Assembly (NCBI RefSeq): GCF_947489035.1 | Contig: NZ_CANLCI010000025.1 | Coordinates: 1 to 62,518 of the forward strand | DNA: 62,518 nucleotides | Direction: 5' to 3' | From: an uncultured Ferrimonas sp. | GTDB lineage: Bacteria; Pseudomonadota; Gammaproteobacteria; Enterobacterales; Shewanellaceae | In this document: positions 33,966-43,491 of the stretch, piece after piece | Position numbering within the stretch: the first letter of the stretch is position 1 | Layout: every line of letters begins with the position of its first letter | Made by a program: the position numbers and the translations under genes | The notes under the pieces: generated by a model | What the model saw: only the letters and a program-made list of their open reading frames with translations | The model's database searches: none | What the model was told of the DNA's origin: nothing

Positions 33966-35243
33966 ATGAACGTACTGGTTATTGGCAGCGGCGGTCGTGA
34001 GCACGCACTGGCATGGAAAGCGGCACAGAATCCGGCGGTAACCACCGTCTATGTAGCACCGGGTAACGCCGGTACCGCTACCGAGCCCAAGCTGCAAAAC
34101 GTAGCGGTTAGCGGCAATGACGCACTGGTGGCCTTTGCCCAAGAGCATCAGATCGAGCTGACCATCGTTGGCCCCGAGCAGCCGCTGGTGGATGGCGTAG
34201 TAGACGCCTTTGTGGCGGCGGATCTCACCATCTTTGGCCCAACGGCCGCCGCGGCGCAGCTGGAAGGCTCAAAAGCCTTCACCAAAGATTTCTTGGCCCG
34301 TCATCACATCCCAACCGGCGCTTACCAAAACTTCACTGAAATTGACCCCGCTCTGGCCTATGTGCGCCAGATGGGCGCGCCGATTGTGGTTAAAGCCGAT
34401 GGCCTGGCGGCGGGCAAAGGGGTGATCGTGGCGATGACTCTGGCCGAGGCCGAAGCCGCCATCAAAGACATGCTGGCAGGCAACGCCTTTGGCGATGCGG
34501 GCCATCGGGTGGTGATTGAAGAGTTCTTAGAGGGCGAGGAAGCCTCGTTTATTGTGATGGTGGATGGCGACAACATTGTGCCAATGGCCACCAGTCAGGA
34601 TCACAAGCGGGTTGGCGACGGCGACACTGGCCCGAACACCGGTGGCATGGGCGCGTACTCCCCTGCCCCTGTCGTTACCCCCGCAATCCACAATCGCATC
34701 ATGGCCGAGGTGATCCGCCCAACCGTTGATGGCATGAAGGCCGAAGGCCACCCGTATCAGGGCTTCCTCTACGCGGGCTTGATGATTGATGCCGACGGCA
34801 CCCCCAAAGTGATCGAATACAACTGCCGCTTTGGCGATCCCGAAACCCAGCCAATCATGCTACGGATGCAATCGGATCTGGTTGAGTTGTGTTTGGCCGG
34901 CGCCAAAGGCGAACTGGCCGGCAAAGAAGCCAAGTTTGATCAACGCGCCGCCGTGGGTGTGGTGTTGGCGTCTGGCGGCTACCCAGCCAGCTACCGCAAA
35001 GGCTTTGCCATTGCTGGCCTGCGTAACGACTACCTTGACGGCGAGAAGGTGTTCCACGCCGGTACTGCCGAGCAGCAAGGTGAGATAGTTAACGTTGGTG
35101 GCCGCGTGTTATGTGCCACCGCCTTGGGTCACAGCGTAACGGAAGCGCAGCAACTCGCCTACCAGTTGGCGGATCAGATCAGTTGGGATGGCATGTTTAC
35201 TCGTCGCGACATCGCCTACCGCGCGATTGCACGGGAACAGTAA
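33966..35243 (+). CDS. purD: Phosphoribosylamine-glycine ligase
   Basis: This 425-residue enzyme of the ATP-grasp family makes GAR from phosphoribosylamine, glycine and ATP. The start is [18 protein letters not shown], with AAGGAACG upstream. ATP-grasp blocks are [52 protein letters not shown] and [12 protein letters not shown]. The second gene of the purHD operon. Confidence 0.98.
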   Translation: MNVLVIGSGGREHALAWKAAQNPAVTTVYVAPGNAGTATEPKLQNVAVSGNDALVAFAQEHQIELTIVGPEQPLVDGVVDAFVAADLTIFGPTAAAAQLEGSKAFTKDFLARHHIPTGAYQNFTEIDPALAYVRQMGAPIVVKADGLAAGKGVIVAMTLAEAEAAIKDMLAGNAFGDAGHRVVIEEFLEGEEASFIVMVDGDNIVPMATSQDHKRVGDGDTGPNTGGMGAYSPAPVVTPAIHNRIMAEVIRPTVDGMKAEGHPYQGFLYAGLMIDADGTPKVIEYNCRFGDPETQPIMLRMQSDLVELCLAGAKGELAGKEAKFDQRAAVGVVLASGGYPASYRKGFAIAGLRNDYLDGEKVFHAGTAEQQGEIVNVGGRVLCATALGHSVTEAQQLAYQLADQISWDGMFTRRDIAYRAIAREQ

Positions 35244-35268
35244 CCGTCGTCCCCTCCGCCCTTAGGGC

Positions 35269-35305
35269 AACAAAAAACGGGTCAGCATGCTGACCCGTTT
35301 TTTTA
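35269..35305. terminator. Bidirectional terminator after purD
   Basis: The stem ACGGGTCAGC / GCTGACCCGT with loop AT is flanked by AAAAA and TTTTTTT, serving purD and the convergent membrane-protein gene. Confidence 0.93.
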
Positions 35306-35321
35306 TGGCTGACACCACCGT

Positions 35322-35825
35322 TTAAGCGGCTTTGGCCAGCAAGTTCGCTTTGGTGTTGTGATACACACCCAACATCAGCAGCTTCAGACCAACGATCACG
35401 CCTAATGCGGTGGTGGTGGCATCGCCCCACTGCCACAACGCCATGACTCCCAGCAGCAAGGTAACGGTGCCATTTAAGCGCAACCATTTGCCCTCTTCGT
35501 CACCTTCACTTTGCTTCATCAGGTTCCAGCCGCTGTAACAGAAGTACAAGCCGATGGCTAAGGTCATCACGCCAATGCCTGCCCCACCATTAACCAATAA
35601 GCTTCCGCCAGTGAACAGCAGCATAATGGCGCCAATGATTTTTAGCGCCCCTTCCGACGTCACCATAAAGTAGATGCCGCCACCAAGCAGCCCCAACGCG
35701 AACAACTTCTCAAGCACTTGGCTTGAGAAATCAGGCGATAACATTGAAATACCACCCACTACCAGCAGTGCGATCCCTGCCAGACGATCAAACGTATGAT
35801 CACTACGACCAGACGAGTTTTTCAT
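35322..35825 (-). CDS. HdeD/DUF308-like integral membrane protein
   Basis: The protein is 167 residues from the ATG at 35825 (GGAG seven bases upstream). Six hydrophobic helices in pairs (DRLAGIALLVVGGISML, LFALGLLGGGIYFMV, IIGAIMLLFTGG, VMTLAIGLYFCYSGW, GTVTLLLGVMALW, LGVIVGLKLLMLG) resemble the HdeD/DUF308 layout. The function is unknown; HdeD itself is acid-stress related. Similarity is by layout, not by clear motifs. Confidence 0.6.
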   Translation of the reverse strand: MKNSSGRSDHTFDRLAGIALLVVGGISMLSPDFSSQVLEKLFALGLLGGGIYFMVTSEGALKIIGAIMLLFTGGSLLVNGGAGIGVMTLAIGLYFCYSGWNLMKQSEGDEEGKWLRLNGTVTLLLGVMALWQWGDATTTALGVIVGLKLLMLGVYHNTKANLLAKAA

Positions 35826-36302
35826 ACCACTACTCCACCATCCACAGTGTAAAAAATTGCATCTTGCCACAGGGCAAATGCGGGCACAGTACCTCTGCTA
35901 GAGAAGTGTGTCCGAAGGCGCATGAACAATAGATCGGCAGTAAATTACTGATATTTAATCCGACCAGACTACGACACAGGCCAAGCCTGTACAGTTTATC
36001 GACAACCTTGGCGCCGCCATGCACTCCGCTTCCCTGTCTCTTTCGACCAGAATTTTTTGGCTCTAGTTCCCTTGGCCATTGTGACATTGTTGTCACACCG
36101 CAGAAGCTGGCTCCAAACCACTCTCGCCTTATCTAGTTTATACCACCCCGACCAATGCCGAAGGAATGCGACCTTAGCGTGCATGGTCACAATTTGGCCA
36201 ATCACTTTAACTTAAATATCAATTAGTTTGATCTAACCCCTGCCCACTAAAACGTGGCTAAACGAGCCCAACTCATGCCCCGTCCAGCCACCTTAATTGT
36301 GC
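35826..36302. other. Gene-poor intergenic region
   Basis: About 480 bases with no gene I can support. It includes an AT-rich part (36205-36235, with TTTAACTTAAATATCAATTAG) that could hold promoters. Short minus-strand frames here lack ribosome sites. Confidence 0.4.
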
Positions 36303-36593
36303 TTATGGCAACAGGGTCGCCAGTTGGCTATCCACATCGCCCATCAAGCGCAGCAGGTAGCCTGCGTCTTGATCCGACAAGGTTAATTGCCACGGTTCGT
36401 GGCTTTGGCTGCTGCCGATGGTGGTGGTGTGTGCCAGCAGATCGTGGCTGAAATTAAGCTGTTCAAAACAGGCGCTGTGTTGCCGCTTACCAGGACCAAT
36501 ATCAACAAACACAAAGCCGCTGGGATCCACCGAGACGTGGCTGATTGCTGAGTCTGTTTGCACTAGGTCAAACTGCCGTGTTTGCACTTTCAT
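36303..36593 (-). CDS. Conserved-looking small protein of unknown function
   Basis: This 96-residue soluble protein starts MKVQTRQFDLVQTDS. A near-perfect ribosome site (AAGGAGG, seven bases upstream) supports it strongly. It has beta-rich character early (FVFVDIGPGK) and a helical end. No family is recognised. It is divergent from the DUF2960-like gene. Confidence 0.7.
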   Translation of the reverse strand: MKVQTRQFDLVQTDSAISHVSVDPSGFVFVDIGPGKRQHSACFEQLNFSHDLLAHTTTIGSSQSHEPWQLTLSDQDAGYLLRLMGDVDSQLATLLP

Positions 36594-36755
36594 GTGATGC
36601 CCTCCTTTACCCTGACTTCCTTCCGCCTACTATTCTGGACCATCAAATCAGAACTGCGTGATGAGCCGGTGATCTTTTTGTGGCATCATTCGCGCCCGCT
36701 ATAAACTTGCCCTTTAACCGTTATGATCTGCCCAATGGCAGAGTTGGAGTTCCCC

Positions 36756-37001
36756 GTGGCCTTAACCTTGCAATACACCTTTAACGGCGTCACCAAAACC
36801 GTCGGCTACGCCAACGACAAGCACCAAAGCATGTTCGAAGCCGCTGCCAAAGCAGAAGGTTTTGATATTCGTCAGTACCAAGATCTGGAACATCAGGTGC
36901 AGATGAGCACTCGCGACAAAAAATCCCATCGGGATTTTCGCGATAACTACTTTAAAAAGCTGGGCTTCAGCGAAGTGAAAGTGATCCGCGACGCCGACTG
37001 A
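36756..37001 (+). CDS. DUF2960-like small protein
   Basis: The protein is 81 residues if started at GTG 36756 (GGAG upstream); an upstream ATG at 36723 gives 92. The pattern LQYTFNGVTKTVGYANDKH, then MFEAAAKAEGFD, STRDKKSHRDFRDNYF and KLGFSEVKVI matches the DUF2960 family common in Vibrio and Shewanella. The function is unknown. Its stop is two bases from the stop of the convergent small membrane protein. Confidence 0.75.
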   Translation: MALTLQYTFNGVTKTVGYANDKHQSMFEAAAKAEGFDIRQYQDLEHQVQMSTRDKKSHRDFRDNYFKKLGFSEVKVIRDAD

Positions 37002-37003
37002 GC

Positions 37004-37153
37004 TCAGTGGCGCTTCTTGCTGCGCTTACGCTTAGTGCCGCTGTTACGCTTAGCGTGCACGCTGGTGGAGGCTTTTTTCGGGATCAGCAGGTAGGCGATC
37101 ACGGCGATGCCGATGATCAATTGCAGTGCGAACGAGAATGAAGAGGTGGTCAT
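37004..37153 (-). CDS. Small (49-aa) single-span membrane protein with basic tail
   Basis: The frame starts MTTSSFSFALQLIIGIAVIA, giving one membrane helix (about 8-24), and then a very basic tail (HAKRNSGTKRKRSKKRH). AAGGAG five bases before the ATG is an excellent ribosome site, and codon use is native. Such helix-plus-basic-tail proteins can bind membrane-proximal nucleic acid or ribosomes; none of this is shown. No family is recognised. Confidence 0.72.
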   Translation of the reverse strand: MTTSSFSFALQLIIGIAVIAYLLIPKKASTSVHAKRNSGTKRKRSKKRH

Positions 37154-37303
37154 GGCCGCTCCTTACGCCTTGGTGGCAACCCCCTTAGCTTGCCACCGCT
37201 GTAACGGCCAATCCCCAATGCAGATCAAAGTTTTGCTGGCTTGTGCGGCAAAGTGTGCCGCCGTTGTGGCGGCGGCCTTGGCCACCACAACGGTCGGCTT
37301 GGC

Positions 37304-38179
37304 TTACGGCGTCTTGTGGTAGGTTTCGCCCGCGGTGATCGCCACGCTTAACGGCGGATCCCGCAGGATCGGGCAGTTCCAGAAGGTAGAACGCGCACAA
37401 TAGAAGTTAACGCTGTAGTTAAAGTCGATGGCAATCGGCTGACTTAAAGGCTGCGTCAGCTCCAGATAGAGCTCGCGGCCGCCGCCGTAGGTTTGCTCGC
37501 CATTGGTGTGATCTTTGAAAAACAGGATCAACGAATCAAACGGCGGCTGCGGCTTACTGTGGTAAGCCGGCATGGTGATCTGCTGCCCCTGCCAATCAAA
37601 GTTCAGCAAGCCAATTCGATAGAAACGATTGGTTAACCCCTGCACCGTTTGAAACAGCACCGGAGTGGCCTCGGTCGGGGTAAATTGAGCCAGCACCTTG
37701 GCATCGCCGTTGTAAGGGAAGAACTGATAGCCTGCAAAAGACGCCAGCAACGGATGGCGCTTATCGCGAATAAAGGCGCGCATGCCGCCGTTATACAGAT
37801 CCCCCACCGACACCAATAACCGCTCACTCAATTCAATCGATTGCCCAGCCTCCAGCTGATGGCTGCTGTGATGCCAAACGATGTCGGCACGCTCCCCCCT
37901 GTGGGTTAAGCCAAAATCTAAGCCTTCGCTGCGCTCGCGCCAGCGGATCTGCTCGGCGGTTGCGGTGCTCAATAACCACGCCGATTCACCCGTTTGCAGG
38001 TAAGTGGCATCGCGAATATTCAAAAAGGAACGGTTGGGATCCCGAGCGGCGTTGTCGTTGTCGCTGCGCCACTCCATCCACGCTTTATGATCTTGCTGCT
38101 GGGCTTCGGTTAACCCGCCAAAACAGCCGCTTAACAGCAAGGTGACGGACGCCATTAGCGCCACAGCCCCGATTTTCAT
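37304..38179 (-). CDS. DUF1684-family lipoprotein
   Basis: The protein is 291 residues from the ATG at 38179 (AAGGAG upstream). The lipobox LLSGC gives a lipid anchor at Cys19. The C-terminal half has the DUF1684 pattern: FFKDHTNGEQTYGGGRELYLEL, then IDFNYSVNFYCA and ILRDPPLSVAITAGE. In the family the central motif usually reads DFN-AYNP-CAY and CP-PP-EN; here it is diverged (FNYSVNFYCARS, NCPILRDPP). The function is unknown. Confidence 0.8.
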   Translation of the reverse strand: MKIGAVALMASVTLLLSGCFGGLTEAQQQDHKAWMEWRSDNDNAARDPNRSFLNIRDATYLQTGESAWLLSTATAEQIRWRERSEGLDFGLTHRGERADIVWHHSSHQLEAGQSIELSERLLVSVGDLYNGGMRAFIRDKRHPLLASFAGYQFFPYNGDAKVLAQFTPTEATPVLFQTVQGLTNRFYRIGLLNFDWQGQQITMPAYHSKPQPPFDSLILFFKDHTNGEQTYGGGRELYLELTQPLSQPIAIDFNYSVNFYCARSTFWNCPILRDPPLSVAITAGETYHKTP

Positions 38180-38378
38180 GTGCACTCCTTGCATCATCTT
38201 TGGTTGCTGCAACCACCATAGCGTAATCCCTAGCACAGCAGCCAGCTCTTGCGGATTGTCGTTACGGGTTGCCGTTGCTGCGTCCGCCCGTTCTCAGCCA
38301 ACCGGCGGCAATGGTGCCACACTCAATAGCGTGTCACGGTTGATCACTGCATTCCCAACGGCCATGAAGGAGCACACC

Positions 38379-38915
38379 ATGAAAATGCCATTGATGATGA
38401 TCGGACTCAGCTTACTGCTGGGTTGCGCCAGCCCCTCAGCGCAGGTGGATTATCAAGCCGGCACCGACTTTAGCCAGATCCGCGCTTTTACCTTGGCCAG
38501 CCCCAGCCCTGAGGCCGACTCTTTGATGGCGCAGCGGATCCGCACCGCCGCTAGCCAACACTTACAACATCGAGGCTGGCAACAGCAACCACACGAAAGC
38601 AGCGATGGCATCACCTTGTTTTACCAAGGTCACATAGCCACGCGCCCAGCAAAGTCGGGGCTGCAGATTGGCTTAGGGGCAGGCAGTTTTGGCAGCAGTG
38701 GCGGGATCAGCGGTGGGGTCACCATTCCCATTGGCGACGATGAACAGCAAGTGTTGTTGGTGCAGCTGGATATGGTGCAAAACGGCCAACTGCTGTGGCG
38801 GGGCCAAGATGAACTGCGCCTGCGCGCCAATCAAGATCCCAGCCAACGTAACGCGCAGATCTCAGCGGCGGTGCAGCAGCTGTTGGGGCAGTTTCCCCCA
38901 ACCGCAAACAAGTGA
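38379..38915 (+). CDS. DUF4136-family lipoprotein
   Basis: The protein is 178 residues from the ATG at 38379 (AAGGAG upstream); a longer open frame begins at 38142 but lacks support. The lipobox is LLGCA. The mature part has the DUF4136 pattern of DYQAGTDFSQIRAFTL, a helical region (SLMAQRIRTAASQHLQHRGW), a glycine-rich strand pair (GLGAGSFGSSGGISGG) and a C-terminal helix with VQQLLGQFPP. Members are outer-membrane or periplasmic lipoproteins of unknown function. Confidence 0.82.
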   Translation: MKMPLMMIGLSLLLGCASPSAQVDYQAGTDFSQIRAFTLASPSPEADSLMAQRIRTAASQHLQHRGWQQQPHESSDGITLFYQGHIATRPAKSGLQIGLGAGSFGSSGGISGGVTIPIGDDEQQVLLVQLDMVQNGQLLWRGQDELRLRANQDPSQRNAQISAAVQQLLGQFPPTANK

Positions 38916-38923
38916 GTTAACGG

Positions 38924-39448
38924 TTATAACCGCAACACGGTACCGTTAACGCTGTCGTATTCAAACGCGCTGTTGCTGTCGGAAATTAAGCTAAACCGGC
39001 ACCGTTGGCTGCCGATGTAATCCGATTCGATCAAGGCTTGGTCTTTCGGTACGGCCGGTGGGCGAGTTTCCGAAGCCGACCAGATCCCAACGTCGCTATC
39101 GATAACCCCTTGCCACACCAGCAGGCAATCGTGCTGATTGCCAATGGATTTGGTGCCGCTGCCTTCCAGCGTGCCCACCGGATAACCTTGGGCGTTGTAA
39201 TCCACCGAGTTCAGCTCCGCATCGTTGCCACAGGTTAGGTTTTCCACATCCGCGCCTTCGGCGCGCAAGCGCCAGCACAGGTGGGTTTGCTGCACGGCGC
39301 TGCGAAAGCTGCCGTAGGTGCCGGCAAACACCGCTTCTTCGGCATCTTGGGACAGGTTGATGAATTTGGGCAACGCCACCACCGCTAAGATCGCCAAAAT
39401 AACGATCACCACCACCAACTCAATTAAGGTAAAACCGCGCGCCTTCAT
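38924..39448 (-). CDS. Type IV pilin-like protein (MSHA-type)
   Basis: The protein is 174 residues from the ATG at 39448 (AAGGAG upstream). The prepilin signal [18 protein letters not shown] has the Glu at position 5 of the mature chain, followed by the hydrophobic helix. The globular part carries four cysteines (HLCWRL, NLTCGND, HDCLLVW, SQRCRF), likely two disulfides. It resembles MSHA minor pilins, but no other pilus gene is adjacent. A prepilin peptidase encoded elsewhere would process it. Confidence 0.82.
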   Translation of the reverse strand: MKARGFTLIELVVVIVILAILAVVALPKFINLSQDAEEAVFAGTYGSFRSAVQQTHLCWRLRAEGADVENLTCGNDAELNSVDYNAQGYPVGTLEGSGTKSIGNQHDCLLVWQGVIDSDVGIWSASETRPPAVPKDQALIESDYIGSQRCRFSLISDSNSAFEYDSVNGTVLRL

Positions 39449-39532
39449 GGCTGGCTCCTTTGCCATTGCTGTACTCCGTTACGGCCGCTCTCGCCGTTTT
39501 CTCTGTTACTAAAGGTATAGTAAATGATGGGC

Positions 39533-41863
39533 TTAACGCACCTCGACCACACGGCTGGCTTTGCGATATCGGATCCGCCAACCTTGCCAGCTGGGCAGCT
39601 CCCACCGTTTCGGCTCGCCTTTGCGGCGGCCACTGGCGTACACCAAGGTAACCACTTTCCCCCGCGGCGCGTATTCCACGTTTAGGTTCAGATCCGGCAA
39701 CGCCAACTGGTGGGGAAACCCTTGTGCCAGCTCCTCCCGTTGCCACTGGGGCACCCCTTCGAATTTCAGATCCGCCACCTCGATCAGCGCCAGATCGTCA
39801 CGACTTTCCACCCCAAGTTGTTGCAGCTTTGCCGTTAACCACGCCGTCACGTCAATGGGCTCGCCCTGTGCTTCCCCCAGCCCCAGATACAGCGCCCAAG
39901 CGCGGGCATCATTGGCCAGCACCGAGCCCGCCGGCGCCAGCAGTTTGTCGGTAAGGATCTGCTCGACCATCAGCTCGAACCCCAACTCTCCGGCGGGGCG
40001 ACGCCAGTCGGTGCCGATCACCCGCCCCGCATAAAGCCGTTCGTGCAGACGTTGCCCCTGCTCATCCGCTCGGCGTGGGCTTAATTGCTCTTGGCCAAGA
40101 TCGGCTTGGCATAAGCGCGCCAAGCCAATTGGCATCATGCAGGTGGCTAGGATCAAGGTTTGCCGCACCCCACGGCCGGGCAGCGCAAACTGGTCTAGCA
40201 CCAACGCCGCTTCAGCGTCGTCACTAAAGCGGCTTTCGCGGCTCGGCTGCACCTCGATGCTGCCGTTGCCCAGCGCTTCGCGCCGTTTGGCTCGGCGCAC
40301 AAACGCCAGCTCGGGCATCGCCGCCAGCATCGCTTGCAGCCAAGGTTCTCGATCCAAGTAAGAGGCGGCTTGCAACTGCGGTAACGCCAACGCCGCCCGT
40401 ATTTGGTTGGCCATCTGCCGTGCTTCGGCGCGGGCATGGGCGTCCACATTCAATGCTGGCGGTGGCGTTTGGCGCAGCAGCTGCACCAAGGTCACCCCAT
40501 CACACGGCAGCGGTTGCCACTGTTGCAGCGCTTGCCATCCGACGTCGGATGTTGGCGCCTGCCATAAGCGTTGGCCAATCGACAACGCCGCGGCAAGATC
40601 CACCATCGCCTCTTGGCAACCGCGATCGGGCATGGCGCTGATCAGGTGAGCAAACTGCGTATCAATCGGCAGCGGGAACAGCGCTTGGCCGTGGGGCGTA
40701 ATAGCGCCGTTGTCGTCAATCGCCCCCATCTGCTGCAACCGCTGCTGTGCGAGGTGCAGCGATTTGGCGGGCAGCGGATCAACAAAGGGCAACTGCGCCA
40801 ACACGGCGCCAGCACTGGCCGCGGCCAGCATCGGTTCCACCAGTTCTTCCCGTTGCAGCTCCGGTGGCGTTAACGCTTCCAGCGGCGCATGTTGCCCCCA
40901 TAAGCGGATGCAGCGCCCGGGGGCAACTCGCCCTGCCCGCCCAGCCCGTTGCGCCGCCGAGGCGGCCGAGATCCGCGTTAACCCCAGCACGGTGCGGCCA
41001 TTGCGCTGGCTGGTGCGGCGTTCCAAGCCCGTATCAATCACCAAGGTGACGCCAGGAATGGTTAACGAGGTTTCCGCCACATTGGTGGCCAAGACAATGC
41101 GCCGCTGGGGTTGCGCTTGCAGGGCCAACTGTTGCTCGGCTTTGCTGACGCTGGCGTGCAACGGCAGCACCAGTAACTCTGGCCACTGGGCGGCTAAGCT
41201 GGCTTGGGCTTGGCTGATCTCTTTGCGACCGGGCAGAAACACCAAGATGTCGCCCCTGTCGCTGTGGTTGGCTAAGGCGGTCTCGAGGCAACGTTTGAGT
41301 CGACTGAGCAGCTGCTGATCGTTGGGCAGGGCGTAGCTGTCGCTGCTGTGGTAACTGATGCTGACCGCAAACGTGCGGCCATCCGCCTGCAGCCGTTGGG
41401 CCGCTAAAAATTGCGCTAAGCGTTCGCCATCTACGGTGGCGGAAGTGAGCACCAATCGATGCTCGTTGCCGCGCTTTAACAGCGCCAGCAGCAGATCGGT
41501 ATCCCAGCGGCGCTCGTGAAATTCATCAATGATGATGGTGCGAAAGCCCGCCAGCTTATCTTCGCTGTACCAACGCAAGGCCACCCCTGGGGTAACAAAG
41601 GCCACTTGGCTGGCGTCGGTAACGCTGTTATCAAAACGAATGGCGTAGCCGATGTCGTCGCGCCCCTGCCCCACAAACTGCGCCAAGGCGGTGCAGGCGA
41701 TCCGGCGCGGCTCCACCACCAGCACCCGCCCTTGTTCGGCTGCCCACAGCGGCAAGCGGGTGGATTTACCCGATCCGGTTGGCGCCTCTACCACCAAATG
41801 GTGCTGGCTAAGTGCTGATAAGAATTCAGTTTTTAATGGATCGATGGGCAGAGCAACAGACAT
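39533..41863 (-). CDS. hrpB: DEAH-box helicase, HrpB-like
   Basis: This protein of about 776 residues from the ATG at 41863 may start a little upstream. Motifs are APTGSGKST (Walker A), VEPRRIA, DEFHERRWDTDLLLA (DEFH in place of DEAH), TSATVDG, TNVAETSLTIPGV and QRAGRAGRVAPG (motif VI). The C-terminal HrpB domain (from LARLCQADLGQEQL to EYAPRGKVVTLVYASG) is present. HrpB is a nucleic-acid helicase of poorly known role. DEFH is a mild departure from the usual DEAH/DECH and the assignment to HrpB rather than a sister family is moderate. Confidence 0.78.
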   Translation of the reverse strand: MSVALPIDPLKTEFLSALSQHHLVVEAPTGSGKSTRLPLWAAEQGRVLVVEPRRIACTALAQFVGQGRDDIGYAIRFDNSVTDASQVAFVTPGVALRWYSEDKLAGFRTIIIDEFHERRWDTDLLLALLKRGNEHRLVLTSATVDGERLAQFLAAQRLQADGRTFAVSISYHSSDSYALPNDQQLLSRLKRCLETALANHSDRGDILVFLPGRKEISQAQASLAAQWPELLVLPLHASVSKAEQQLALQAQPQRRIVLATNVAETSLTIPGVTLVIDTGLERRTSQRNGRTVLGLTRISAASAAQRAGRAGRVAPGRCIRLWGQHAPLEALTPPELQREELVEPMLAAASAGAVLAQLPFVDPLPAKSLHLAQQRLQQMGAIDDNGAITPHGQALFPLPIDTQFAHLISAMPDRGCQEAMVDLAAALSIGQRLWQAPTSDVGWQALQQWQPLPCDGVTLVQLLRQTPPPALNVDAHARAEARQMANQIRAALALPQLQAASYLDREPWLQAMLAAMPELAFVRRAKRREALGNGSIEVQPSRESRFSDDAEAALVLDQFALPGRGVRQTLILATCMMPIGLARLCQADLGQEQLSPRRADEQGQRLHERLYAGRVIGTDWRRPAGELGFELMVEQILTDKLLAPAGSVLANDARAWALYLGLGEAQGEPIDVTAWLTAKLQQLGVESRDDLALIEVADLKFEGVPQWQREELAQGFPHQLALPDLNLNVEYAPRGKVVTLVYASGRRKGEPKRWELPSWQGWRIRYRKASRVVEVR

Positions 41864-42022
41864 AACAACGGCAACCAAATGAACAATAACGCCATTGTGG
41901 CAGAGTCGGCGCCAATGCCAAATTCTGCGGCCTATGGCGCTGTTTTTTGCAGCAGCGATGGCTGTGTTTTAGCCACGGATCTGTTACGATTCGGTTTCAT
42001 TTGCTGACAGCCAGATCCTATT

Positions 42023-42241
42023 ATGCCAACGCCTTTGCTCAATCTTGCCCACAACAGCTACCACAAGCTGGTGCCTGATGAGTACTGCGTGCTGCCTGGG
42101 CAAACCGGCCGCGATCACAGCAACGTAAAATCCGCCAACGCCGACGTTACCCCGCCGAATAAGCCCAATCCTGATCTTAAACAGGAAGCGGTTAACGGCG
42201 TGGCCAGCTACCTTGGACGCAAATTGCTCGCGGTGGTATAA
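42023..42241 (+). CDS. Small conserved-looking protein of unknown function
   Basis: This 72-residue soluble protein starts MPTPLLNLAHNSYHKLVPDE, has a proline-rich middle (TPPNKPNPDLK) and ends VNGVASYLGRKLLAVV. Codon use is native and the ends look conserved. The ribosome site is weak. It lies 35 bases upstream of the Nudix-HAD gene. Confidence 0.6.
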   Translation: MPTPLLNLAHNSYHKLVPDEYCVLPGQTGRDHSNVKSANADVTPPNKPNPDLKQEAVNGVASYLGRKLLAVV

Positions 42242-42275
42242 AAGCCGCCTCGCTTATTCAGCCTGTCGGTTATCG

Positions 42276-43373
42276 ATGCACCTGTCCTACTCTTCTTGGC
42301 CTACTGCGGCCACTGCGCCTATCCACTTTGTGGTGGTGATGGCACGCCATCAACAGCAATGGTTATTGTGCCGCCACCAACAGCGCGACACATGGGACAT
42401 TCCCGGTGGCAAAATCGAAGCCGATGAAACCCCACTGCAAGCCGCCGCCCGCGAGCTGCAAGAGGAAACCGGCGCCCGTCAATTCCGCCTGGATCCCATC
42501 GAGCTCTACCATGTAGATCAACACGGCCAGCGCCAATCCGGCTTGTTGTGCATCGCTGAAGTCAGCGAGCTGGGGCCACTGCCCGCCCACAGCGAAATGG
42601 CCGCAGTGAAACACGTAAGTCACGCCCCCGCCGCCCGCCACTTTGCCCACCCCAGCATCCAACCTCAGCTGTTTGCCCAGGTGTGCCAATGGGTCGAACT
42701 GCAACAGCAACTGAGCCGCTATCAGCATGTGATTTGGGATTGGAATGGCACCTTGGTGGATGACGCGCCGTTGGCCGTAACGCTGGTAAACCAGATGCTG
42801 CAACAGCGGCAATTGCCGTTAACGGATCTGAACCAATATCGTGATCAGTTTTGCCATCCGGTCGTGGCGTACTATCAGCACCTTGGCTTTGCCGTTGATG
42901 ACGCCGGCTTTGATTGGATCTGCAGCCAATTTGGCCAAGGCTACCAAGCCCGCCGCCATCAGTTGCACCTGCATCCGGGCTGTGGCTTTTTGCTTACCCA
43001 ACTGAAACGTCAGGCTACCCAGTCGATTTTATCGGCCAGCGCCCAGCACAGCTTGGAGCAATGCTTAGAGCATCACGGCATTGCCCATCACTTCGACCAC
43101 GTCTACGGCTTAGACAATCACCATGCCCACAGCAAACTGGCTCGGGGCCAAGCGCTGTTGCAGCACAGTACCGTGGCCGCCAGCAACACCATCTTAATTG
43201 GCGATACCGATCACGATCTTGAGGTTGCCACCGCACTGGGGATCGATTGTTTGCTGGTGGCGGCCGGTCATCAATCGCTCAGCAAGCTCCGCGCCCTGCA
43301 CCATCAAGTGCTGCCCAGCTGGCAGCTCAACTCGGTGTCGTTGGCGAAAGAGCAACCAGGGGGTGCTCTGTGA
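42276..43373 (+). CDS. Nudix hydrolase / HAD phosphatase fusion
   Basis: The protein is 365 residues from the ATG at 42276. The N-terminal Nudix domain (about 10-135) has the box GGKIEADETPLQAAARELQE plus ETGA, a complete GX5EX7REUXEEXGU. The C-terminal HAD domain (about 145-350) has motif I DWNGTLVDD and motif III/IV GDTDHDLEVATALG with LLVAAGHQS behind. Such a pairing suggests that one enzyme cleaves a nucleotide-type diphosphate and the other removes the phosphate, or that the protein cleans up two related damaged metabolites. The substrate cannot be told. Confidence 0.82.
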   Translation: MHLSYSSWPTAATAPIHFVVVMARHQQQWLLCRHQQRDTWDIPGGKIEADETPLQAAARELQEETGARQFRLDPIELYHVDQHGQRQSGLLCIAEVSELGPLPAHSEMAAVKHVSHAPAARHFAHPSIQPQLFAQVCQWVELQQQLSRYQHVIWDWNGTLVDDAPLAVTLVNQMLQQRQLPLTDLNQYRDQFCHPVVAYYQHLGFAVDDAGFDWICSQFGQGYQARRHQLHLHPGCGFLLTQLKRQATQSILSASAQHSLEQCLEHHGIAHHFDHVYGLDNHHAHSKLARGQALLQHSTVAASNTILIGDTDHDLEVATALGIDCLLVAAGHQSLSKLRALHHQVLPSWQLNSVSLAKEQPGGAL

Positions 43374-43491
43374 TCTTGCTCAAACTCTATTCAGCTCATT
43401 CTACGGCCAATGAACCATTGACGTTATAGTGGCGATCTTATAGGGCTGAACGTTCTTCAGCCCGTTATGCCGAGTTGAGATCACGATCAAA

